Positions 26,598-35,600 of a stretch of 64,000 bases of DNA are shown here, one piece after another. Each line of letters starts with the position of its first letter. Positions within the stretch are counted from its first letter, which is position 1. The stretch covers positions 1,290,643 through 1,354,642 of the forward strand of contig CAADRB010000032.1 in the NCBI GenBank assembly GCA_900708905.1, given 5' to 3'. Source of the stretch: Hymenolepis diminuta. Its lineage: Eukaryota; Platyhelminthes; Cestoda; Cyclophyllidea; Hymenolepididae. Under the pieces are notes generated by a model. The model made no database searches, was not told the DNA's origin, and saw nothing but the letters and a program-made list of their open reading frames with translations. Position numbers and translations under genes: made by a program.

Positions 26598-28749
26598 TTG
26601 AAAACGCAAAAAAAGAGTACAAACAGAGTTTATTAACTTAAACACATAAGCGTCAAAATAAAAAATAATTCCTAGTTTTGCTTAATCTAATAGAAAAGTG
26701 TTGTTACTTTTTAACTTTTAATGCTACAAATTTTACTTTTTCCCCTTTTTCAACATTACTTGGTATTTTAGATTAATTGACTTTACTCTAATAAAAAAAA
26801 ATTCTATTAAAATCTCTCCTTAATTTGCATTAGCTTCTCCCCCGTTTTTAGAAATCTGTCTATCTTTTCCTATGTACCTTTGTGTTGGATCATTTTCGGA
26901 TTTAAACTTAGCCTTAACATTTACATAATTGTAAGTACTTTTACATGTATTGATGCAGAGCTATTGTGACAAATTTCTGAATTCATTTAAAATTTCAACT
27001 CGCTTCTGTTGACAAATACGAAAGTTTACAAGGCGAATTTGAAATTTAACTCATGTTAGGATTAGAGACAAACATAGTTACACTCAGAAGTCACGTCGAA
27101 ATTTATCCTTAGTTAACAGATTCTTGAAAATAATCATAATCTCTTCTCATTCGCCCTTAAAACCTCCGTCTTCGCAGACAAAATATCATGCTAGTTAAAG
27201 AGAATTTACTATTTTACATTTAAAAAATATATTAGCATTAGTTTTCTTTCCGATATTGATGCGCTAGGTAAAATGAATTATTATTTCTTATTGTGTTTGA
27301 ATTTTGGTTGATATTTTGCTTAGAATGAAAGATAATTTTTGATAATGAATGAATTTTATTCCATTTTAATTACAATTTTGACAGAGAAAGATGTTTTAAT
27401 TAATTATCAGTCGAAAATCCTCGGTTAGCTATCTACAAACTGTGCAGTAAAAGTGACCATTTCACTTTTTGCATATATATGACTTAAATTTACTCTCTAA
27501 AATGCAGAATTTTAATTGTTAAAGAAGCTTTTTCAAGCGGAACATGCCAATGAACATTTCAGAAAGAAAAAAAGAGTTAGGACGCAAAGGCAGAAAGTTA
27601 ATTAGAATGCCGCAGATAGTTTTGTAACTGCTCAGTTTCCACTTTTGTAAAGTAGTACCGCTAGGAGATCTGGTCCCGCAACTTTGACATATCCGGTCAC
27701 TAGAGAAAGGAGATTACGATAGAGTGCAGTTAGCCCAAGATATTTTATTAACCAAGTAAGGGCAATAAAAAGGAATGCAAGTTGCCTTCATGTTGATGAT
27801 GTCGGGAGATCAAAACACCACCGTGCTAAAACCAGTTTTACTTCCAAATAAATGTCAAGCTGCCAGGAACGATGTGTACTTCATAAGGATGATGGTGACT
27901 TAGAAACAACCTGTGAGGATTGATTGTATCTAAACAATATAGATACTGCAGCTATGACTTTTGTTTTGTCGAGTTCCTATCGGAGAGAAGCTGGTAGGAG
28001 GAGATGTGGGTAGAGAAGAGCTGTCTGGAGAATCCTGCTGTAGAAGTTGGGCTATAGAGTTTGGAGAGTAGAAAGTAGTGTAAATGTGTAGTGGGAACCG
28101 GGACGTAAGAGTCTGTCTGAGGTAAGACTGCAGGTAGGCATACACATAGAGAAAGTTCGCAACGCCATTCGGAATAATCAAACGACTATGAGAATCTACC
28201 CGGCAAGGTAGGCGAAAATGAATGGCTATTAGGGAGTTAAAAGGGAAAAATGGTGTCTGACGGAAATTTGGGAAACCTCGGAAGTCTAATGGACGAGTTG
28301 ATGTATATGTGCAATTAGATCTTGGCGAATAATTGGCAAGACACCTAAAACCTTAAATACAGCTGTCCTAAAAGTGGTCATTCATGTATAACTTCTGCAA
28401 ATTTGGGTTAACATGAATTCTTAATCTAGAATATCCGATAAATACATTTCGAGCATCTGATTTGTCTTAAACATACCTTTCATTTCTTCATACCCAATGT
28501 TTCGTCATTTTGAAAAAGAGGCTGCCTCGATTCACGAATCTTTCCTTTAATGAAATGAAGTGAATATGATATTAACTTATAAAACCCTATTTTTCATCTC
28601 AAAAATACTTTAAATGCCTGTGAGTTACGCATAATTTTGACCTTCATCAAGGATGTAGAAATCGTCTTGGAGCAGTCGTACTTTTTTGTTTTGATGATGG
28701 GAATTAAAGTACGGTTAACCCAGTTAGTAAAGCTTAAAGGAGCACTGAT

Positions 28750-28885
28750 CCCAAGTGTAACTACTTTAAGAGTCAGACCAAATTAGGCTAAATATTACCT
28801 CATAGAACTAATGATCTTCCTAAGACCAACACGAAACCACAGCCTTTAACGAGTGAGAAGAGTTAAGTAGAATCACAAGTTTATT
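28750..28885 (+). repeat. Repeat E, copy 1
   Basis: Aligns with 29,140-29,270 about 390 bp downstream. Shared blocks include TTAAGAG, CAAATTAG, ATAGAACTA followed by GATCT and CCTA, then ACAGCCTTT and GAGTGAGAA. A weaker third copy lies near 45,345-45,440 in Mind bomb intron 7. Confidence 0.5.
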
Positions 28886-29139
28886 GTCCAATTGGGAATG
28901 CATGAGGGAGGAAAAGAGGAAAGGGAGAGGGAAGTGACAATAGTGAGCCAGAGCAATTCGCATTATGAGAGATGGGCAAAGTAAGTTAGACTTTGGGGAA
29001 CAAACTGGCTTTATCCTTTGTGAGTCGTTGTGGGATCATAGAATGAACAAATAAGCAAAAATTACGAATTGACATTTGGGTCTGAATCAGTATCTGCGTC
29101 CTAGGTAGAGCGATAGAGCAAACCCCTGAGACAGAGTGA

Positions 29140-29270
29140 GCATGCACAACAAGCTACATTAAGAGCTCCATCAAATTAGACCAAATTTCTCCTTATAGAA
29201 CTACCGATCTCCCTAGGCTAAAAAGATACAACAGCCTTTCCTGAGTGAGAAACTAACAGTTAAACGGGAT
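29140..29270 (+). repeat. Repeat E, copy 2
   Basis: Direct repeat of 28,750-28,885. Its CTCCATCAAA and ACAGCCTTT blocks are also shared with the segment near 45,345-45,440, so it belongs to a dispersed family and is not just a local duplication. Confidence 0.5.
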
Positions 29271-30821
29271 CATGTATATATCAGATAACCAGACAATTTC
29301 CTAGTCTTTCTAGCTGTCTGTCTACTATGGAGATAAAAACGCAGTTAGTATCGGGTCCACAGTGGCCCTCTATTTGTTATATAAAGGGCAAGTCGATTAC
29401 TGGTCCACAGTTTATGGGTCAAACTTATCAATATATATTGGACGAAAAAAATATAGAGATTATTAAACATATTAAAAGTTATACGTTGAAAAGGAAATGT
29501 CGTGAAGTTTTAGAAGTTGAATGGGATGGAACACTAAAGGACATAATAAAGTGCCAAATGATAGAATAACAAGTGTGCGCTGGTGACTTCGCAATTAACG
29601 TGTTCGTCTAGGAAGTTAGAAATCATAGATTCGGAGAATACTAGAAAGGTCTGGCTAATAACGAACGTGAGACTTTTCATTTTCTTATCAGTGAGACTTC
29701 GTGATGTTATGCCTCTATCAAAGACGAAAGTTTAAAAACCCTTTCCTGCTCAGACTCAAGAATTATTTACATTCCTATTTCTCTAAACGGGTATAAAAAT
29801 ATACAATACATCTACTTTACAAAATCATCTGAAGTAAAAATATTTTATAGTTGGAACTATTTTATCAAATTTATTAAACAAATATGAGATCCCACATTGC
29901 TATTTCATATTTGAACAAAATATGAATGCCTGATTAGTTTGGAATTTTTAAAAATTTAAACTGTTATACTCGAATATTTTCGATTTCAGGTGATTAAATT
30001 TTTTTTAGCTCTTCATTTTGTTAGACCGGAAATTTTATCTATTTTCCCAAGTGGTGACTTTATGCATCCATCCTTGTAATTTTACAGAAGTTTTGATTAG
30101 AGAGAGAGAATTTGCTGAAAAGCGTTGTCTTCTGAAAGTACATAACTCGACACCAGCGACTTTACTCCATTGCTGAATTGGATATGTCAAGGAAACATTT
30201 TTCGAAGTTTTATTTGATTTTAACCATCAATTGTAGTTTTACCTTCTACATGCATATTTATGCCCGTTAAATACTGAAGAAAACGTAATGGATTTATAAG
30301 AAAATTCAACCCCAGCTCTAAATACACTAGATCTAAATTTTACACAGTGAATATCAAATTTGAAATCTCATTTTAACTATAACTGGCATTCTCAGCTGTA
30401 ACAGATTCTGTTGGTTGAATATTTTCACTTTATATTGAGGACGGTTTTCCTCTTTTTTTCTAAAGATCAAGACAAAGCATAGGGTGTTACATTCAACATT
30501 CCTTGACTGAATAAAATTACAAGTTTCGCTATTCTAATCTATGTGAAATTAATAGATAGAATTATACAGATTAACTTGAAGCACCTACTTTTTAACAAAT
30601 AAATAAAATTTACCTTCTAATTATTGTAAGTAAAGACAATATAATCCAAGTATAATTTTGATTCCGTAGAAAATATATCCTTGTCTCCTAAGGAAATAAG
30701 TAACTATTTTCCATTTAAAATGCAACAAAAGTAAGATTGTATGAAATGATCATATCTGAATAGAATTATAATTTCTTTAGGCACAAGGAAGTCACAAATA
30801 CTTATTCAATCTCCAACATTA

Positions 30822-30842
30822 TTCTAACCAATCACTGCTAAG
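30822..30842 (+). promoter_or_regulatory. Candidate trans-splice or 5' UTR splice acceptor of CHCHD7
   Basis: A branch-like TTCTAAC (30,822-30,828) is followed by AG at 30,841-30,842, only twelve bases before the ATG. The same TTCTAAC-then-AG arrangement stands just before the Mind bomb ATG. This suits a spliced-leader acceptor, though a conventional 5' UTR intron is equally possible. Confidence 0.35.
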
Positions 30843-30854
30843 AACATTTGTTGA

Positions 30855-31159
30855 ATGAGTGCGGCAAAGAAAGACGATCCTTGTGTTGAGGTTTGGTGTT
30901 ATACCTTCCCCTAATTAAATTTTAGCCAAAAGAATTAGCAGAAAACTGCCTTAATCAATACTCCTTTTTCAAGAATTGTCGTAAATACATAGTCAACCTT
31001 CAACTGTGTAGAGAATTTTGGGTAGGCGCTTTTGTCTCAATTTGATTTTTATACTTTCAGGCTAGAGTTAAAAACGAGAGAAGAGAACAGGGAATACAAC
31101 CTATTCTGCCAGCACCAGAAGAAAGAGAGAAAATTCTTGACGAAGCCTTTGGATCATAA
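30855..31159 (+). CDS. CHCHD7: CHCHD7-like CX9C protein (3 exons)
   Basis: Small mitochondrial intermembrane-space protein of the twin-CX9C family; animal CHCHD7 is thought to be imported through the MIA40 oxidative pathway, and its exact role is poorly known. Coding exons: 30855-30890, 30926-31021, 31061-31159, with two tiny GT-AG introns of 35 and 39 nt, both phase 0. The product is 76 aa (human about 85). Cysteines at 10, 20, 30 and 40 are spaced exactly nine residues apart, ending in CREFW, which corresponds to CRRFW in the human protein. The tail (RREQGIQPILPAPEEREKIL, residues 50-69) parallels the human RRKNGVKPFMPTAAERDEIL segment. All three exons are shorter than typical ORF-calling limits. 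The stop TAA overlaps the ATG of the next ORF by one base, so the two probably share one mRNA. Confidence 0.9.
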
Positions 31160-31407
31160 TGCCTTCCCCGAAAGATTTTTTTATTAGAGCCTTCCCCATA
31201 GCTGGCTGTATGATAATAGCTACTTATTTTATTGGTGTAACAAGAGAACGTTATCGTCGTCTTAATAAAGGATTTAGTTATAGTGAAAATGTCGAGGACG
31301 CCAAATTGTACAGTTTCATGTCGAAATCAGGAGAGAAGATCGACATTAATAACTGGGAAATGAAACGCGTCTACAGAAAGGAAGAGGACACCTCAAGAAA
31401 AACCTGA
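31159..31407 (+). CDS. Small single-pass membrane protein, second cistron after CHCHD7
   Basis: An 82-codon intronless ORF whose ATG uses the last A of the CHCHD7 stop (TAATG). Residues about 7-28 form one hydrophobic segment (FFIRAFPIAGCMIIATYFIG), followed by a basic stretch (RERYRRLNKG) and a polar C-terminal half with many charged residues. This topology resembles small subunits or assembly factors of the mitochondrial inner membrane, but I do not recognise the family and assign no function. There is no AG with a pyrimidine tract between the two ORFs, so a separate trans-spliced mRNA is not obvious. Expression by termination-reinitiation or leaky scanning is the simplest reading. It is followed by about 150 bp before the convergent GCSH stop. 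Confidence 0.65.
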   Translation: MPSPKDFFIRAFPIAGCMIIATYFIGVTRERYRRLNKGFSYSENVEDAKLYSFMSKSGEKIDINNWEMKRVYRKEEDTSRKT

Positions 31408-31491
31408 ATCTCAGGAAATTTTTGTGTGATCCACTTTCCTCCTCCTCTCCATTAATTCCTCTTGTAAATACATATTAGATAAAGATTATGT

Positions 31492-31497
31492 TTTATT
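31492..31497 (-). terminator. Candidate poly(A) signal of GCSH
   Basis: TTTATT on the plus strand is AATAAA on the minus strand, 58 nt past the GCSH stop. It lies within 90 bp of the end of the convergent small-membrane-protein ORF, so the 3' UTRs of the two transcription units probably overlap. Confidence 0.5.
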
Positions 31498-31537
31498 CAT
31501 ACATAAACATTTGTTTACTACATGTTAAAAATCTCTA

Positions 31538-31551
31538 CCGGCGGCCGCCGG
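31538..31551. repeat. 14-bp GC palindrome next to the GCSH stop
   Basis: A perfect palindrome made only of G and C, containing an 8-bp GCGGCCGC core, three bases beyond the GCSH stop codon in its 3' UTR. It is striking in such an AT-rich region. No function is evident. Confidence 0.75.
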
Positions 31552-31554
31552 CTG

Positions 31555-32221
31555 TTACTGTTCTCGTTTCAGGTACTTCTTGTATTCCTCCTCCGTCATT
31601 AATTCGTTAAGTTCCTTGGGAGAAGTGAGTTCCATTTTTACAAGCCATCCTGCATTAAGTAACAAGTCAGGGGTCGTAAAACTGAATTACCATCACTTTC
31701 GGGAGTTTTGTTTAAAATTCGCAGATTTGCGAAGAGTGATTGGTTTATCGACTCGACTTTACCACTAACTGGCGAGCAAATGTCGGAGGCAGCTTTTGTA
31801 GACTCAACATTACCGATGATATCTAGTGGGCGCATTAGGAAGAAAGTCTAATTTACCTCCTTTTTCGAAAGATTCCCCAGGGTTAGGGAGTCTCAGGTAC
31901 ATAATGTCACCGTAAAGGTCTGCAGCAGTCTTTGTGATACCAACTGTTGCTATTCTGCCATCACGGCGAACCCATACGTGTTCATCAGTATACCTGACGT
32001 CTAAAAGATAAAAAAAATACTTTAAACATAAACATATATTCCTAAGAGCTAATCTACTTAGTTGTTGAAAGCATATTGCAAAACCAGCGAATTAAGTAAA
32101 GGGTGCAAATACCACTAGCGAATCTGGCTTGTACTGTCGAGATATTAGTCACTCGAAGAAGAGGCAGAGCTCGCGTATAAGAAGCAAAGCGCGAAATAAC
32201 CCGAACACAGACCATCTTCAT
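31555..32221 (-). CDS. GCSH: Glycine cleavage system H protein, mitochondrial (4 exons)
   Basis: Lipoyl carrier of the mitochondrial glycine cleavage complex; shuttles the aminomethyl group from P-protein to T- and L-proteins. Minus-strand coding exons: 32221-32113, 32000-31857, 31822-31691, 31649-31555, giving 480 nt, 159 aa plus stop. Introns are 112, 34 and 41 nt. The first 36 residues are rich in Arg, Ser and hydrophobics with no acidic residue, typical of a matrix-targeting peptide. The mature part starts near SDVRYTDEHVWV and shows VGIT, GDIMYLRLPNPG, the lipoyl site VESTKAAS with Lys94, CSPVSGKVESIN, DGWLVKMEL and a C-terminal helix ending LMTEEEYKKYLKREQ. Length matches the family (human precursor 173 aa). 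Its start lies 401 bp from the divergent Mind bomb start. Confidence 0.95.
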
Positions 32222-32622
32222 AAAGTAATGCTTGTGAGTTGGTCAATCAGGAGCGGGGCATACAAAATGACTAAACATGATATATAGCTTAAGTCCTATA
32301 AATAAAAACTAATACTATTTACTAGAACTGCAATAATTTCTTTAATAATTTTATAAACATTTACTTTATCAAGCATTAAATCCTTGACTGAAGCTTACTA
32401 CCATTAAATAAACACAAAAAATTGGTATTTAGTGAAAATCATGTCATTAACTTTTATTTATATTTCGAAAACTTCATAAAAAGATTATTTATCACAAAGA
32501 TATTTTATTTAAATAAATAAAATAATTAAGCTTAATAACCTTGACCTTGAAAATATATGGCCTCTTTATTGTAATTGGATCAAAAAATACGTCAATGTTC
32601 TAACTGTATTTCATAGACTTCG
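32222..32622. promoter_or_regulatory. Shared divergent promoter interval, GCSH / Mind bomb
   Basis: The two start codons point away from each other with 401 bp between them, so both promoters must lie here unless upstream UTR exons exist. The interval is very AT-rich. No clear TATA box or other motif could be assigned to either direction. Confidence 0.45.
32598..32616 (+). promoter_or_regulatory. Candidate trans-splice or 5' UTR splice acceptor of Mind bomb
   Basis: TTCTAAC (32,598-32,604) is followed by a T-rich stretch and AG at 32,615-32,616, six bases before the ATG. This is a strong 3' splice-site pattern and the leader would be very short, as in spliced-leader genes. It mirrors the pattern before CHCHD7. 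Confidence 0.4.
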
Positions 32623-35600
32623 ATGAATTCTCATTATAACGACTTATCTCTTTGCGCTTCTGGTATAGGATGTAGAGTAGTTCGTGGACCAGATTGGAAA
32701 TGGGGAAATCAGGTATTTAAGCATACTTTGAATGGCAATAATTTTATGATGTTCTTTAGTTTTTTTGTTTGCCAAAAATAACAGATTTATCATTTGATGC
32801 AATTTTATTTTGAAGGATGGTGGAAATGGTCATGTTGGTTCTCTTCGACGTTTTGAAGCTCGAGGTGAAGCGGTTGTGTTGTGGGACAGCGGTATTGTTG
32901 CAAACTATCGTTGTGGTGCACTTGGTTTTGATCTGCGAGTTCTCGATAGTTCGCCCACAGGTAGGCGTCATTTGGATACCATCTGTGAAGGATGCAATGA
33001 GTCTCCAATTTATGGCATTCGGTGGAAGTGCATGCTTTGTCTTAATGTTGATCTCTGCTCTTCTTGCTATCATGGTGATAAGCACTGTCTCAGCCATCCT
33101 TTTCTTAGAATAACTACACCACATGGAGTCAGGTTTGTAAAAGCAGCCTTTAAACTTTTCTTTTTAACACAAAGTATTGTAGCAACTTCATTCTTTGTTA
33201 AATTTTTATGCGTAGGTTTTAGTTTTACAATATTAAGTATCATTCATAATTGGTCATTTTTCATAATATTTGAATATTTTGCAAATTTCCAAGAGTTAGA
33301 TTTGTAAATTCTTTTGTCCGAAAAATTATGACAAAGTTTTCTTCACGTGAAGTGTACTAGAAGTTATGCTATGCCGTTGTGCTATTTGATAATGTTAATT
33401 TACTTACAATGTTTATTAACCTTTAAAAGCTAGAAGGCTTGCAAAATAATACTGAATATGGTATTAAGGCTCCCTTAAGTCATGTGTAATATAAAGTTCC
33501 CAATTTGAGCCACTTAACTACATGTTCTTATGCCTACGGAGAACATGGAATCGACATCTGATCAACGTTGGCGGATTTACCAATGCTGGTAAACGTTATG
33601 AGATGGTTTTAAGCTCTCAAAATAAGTGTGAAGTTTGAGTTTCATCTTAAAGGGTAAATCAGCACGCCAATATGTGAGATAACTACTAATATTAACTTAA
33701 GCTTATTATATTTATTTTAATCATTTTTCAGTTGTCCTCATTATTTCAATGCTTCATATTGATCTCTTTATTAATTCATTTTATGATATAGGATATTATA
33801 ACATTTTATTGCATAGTACTGAAATAATAATGTTGAATAATAAGATATCTCATTAAGATAATAAAAATAGGACGGATAAATAATTCTAAAATAAATGGTA
33901 AAATAAAAATTTTCGAAACGCAATGCCACATTTTGGATGATGATAATAGCACATGCCTCATACCTTTTAAGAGTTGCCGTAGGGCGGCGGTCCAAGGCTC
34001 AGAAGACTGATGCAGTTGGTCTCTTTCCTCGAGCACGCGTTGTACGTGGCTTTGACTGGCGTTGGGGAACTCAGGATTGTGCCACTGTCATTCCAGCGAC
34101 CTCTGTCGGTTCTGCAGGCACAGGAACTTCTTCCCTCACCAACACATTGATTCCACAGACAACCTCCACTGGCTCCTCCCTCACCAATCCGCCCACCGAA
34201 ACTGCCACTCCATGTCAAGGGCGTATTGTTGATCGTAGGGACTGGTTTCAATGGGCTCCCAAATCAGCTGTCTCGGTGGCGTGGGATTCTGGTGCTTATA
34301 ACGTCTATCGTGTTGGGTATATGGGTATGGTGGATCTTAAGGCTGTTAGACCAGCTAAAGGTGAGCTTTCTGCCTTTTCATGTTTTCAATTTTCATCCAT
34401 AAATTTTGAGTTTTATGTTCAAGTACATTTCTTGCAAGTCATGATTCAAGCCGCGTTAGGTGCTCTTTGATTTTTCCTATTTGTGAAAATTCATGGTAAT
34501 GATTTTGCTGACTAAAATTAGTATTAAACTGTTTATCAAAAAGTTGTCCTTATTATTGAACTCAAAAGTAATTGTTCAAAATAACTCTATCTGGGCAGTG
34601 TTATTATCGATTCGAGTTTAAATATTCGAATCGAGAGAATCTGCGTAAGTTTTGATTTAGGATGTTCAAATTTTACTCCGAGTTTTCTTTGGCATACCGA
34701 TTGCTTACCTTCTTATAAATATGCATTTTGAATACCCGGGTCTCCCATTTTCTGGCTACTAACTATATACCACAATACAGTCTGGCTTTATTTTTGGAGT
34801 TATATAGCTATATCCCAGATTTGGGAAGAAATTCAATGAAAACATCCGACTGTTTAGTATTTTGTGATGAGTGGTGAACGAGTAGCAAACTTTAGTGTAA
34901 GTGATATGATAGTCTGTATAAATGGGCTAAATATTTCAGCAGAATTTAACCAAAATATTTGCTTTTCGGTTTCATTTCGTGTATAGAAACCATTACGATT
35001 GATAGCATCTTTGCTGTTTTGTCTGGTCGTCAAGTTTATGATATAAATGAGGGAATCTTTTGGAAATAATGGAATGAGATCATATTGTTTCTGTTTTCGT
35101 ATATAAATGTGCAAGGTGAAATAGATGGGCTTAACGGTAGGCAGGCTGCCTGAATTTAACTTCGCACATTTTGGCACATGCCGGATGATTTAAGTGGCAA
35201 ATGAGTCCAAATCAATTAATATATAAAATGTTAATAACTGCAAACAATATAAATTCAAGTGATATCAGCTGTTGTAAGACATTGTTCCTCTGTTGAACAT
35301 TTAACTCACTGGGTCTTGATTTGTTTATACATTCAAGACTGGTTTCTCTATGTGGGACTTAGTAGTCTGAGTAATGTACTAGCATTCAAATTTAATGGTT
35401 TGATCCCCGGGTTAATGGGTGACACAATGTCCACTACATCCGCCGGTTGACTTATTTCGGTGGTTAGTCATGTTACGTCGATTTATTGGTAGCTTCTAAC
35501 AGCAAGGAGCAGGTAGATGAGATTCGCGGAAAATAATTGAGTTCATTCAAAGTGATCTCTAATTTCCTAAGTAAGAAATTTTCGTACAAGCTGGAGATAT

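Larger units (their letters stand above)
26598..30842. other. Spacer between malic enzyme and CHCHD7
   Basis: A 4.2 kb divergent intergenic interval. It contains two diverged copies of repeat E (28,750-28,885 and 29,140-29,270) and a purine-rich stretch near 28,905-28,935. The 80-codon frame at 29,327-29,569 and the 83-codon minus frame at 27,930-28,181 show no recognisable family or supporting splice structure. No gene could be supported. Confidence 0.55.

Noticed and set aside
29327..29569. 80-codon plus-strand ORF upstream of CHCHD7 with a fairly protein-like composition
   Set aside because: No recognisable family, no splice extension, no promoter or poly(A) context; length is within what chance allows here.
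33937..34470. Full 177-codon ORF as an independent gene
   Set aside because: Only 33,972-34,360 is Mind bomb exon 3; the ends are read-through into introns, past good AG and GTGAG splice sites.
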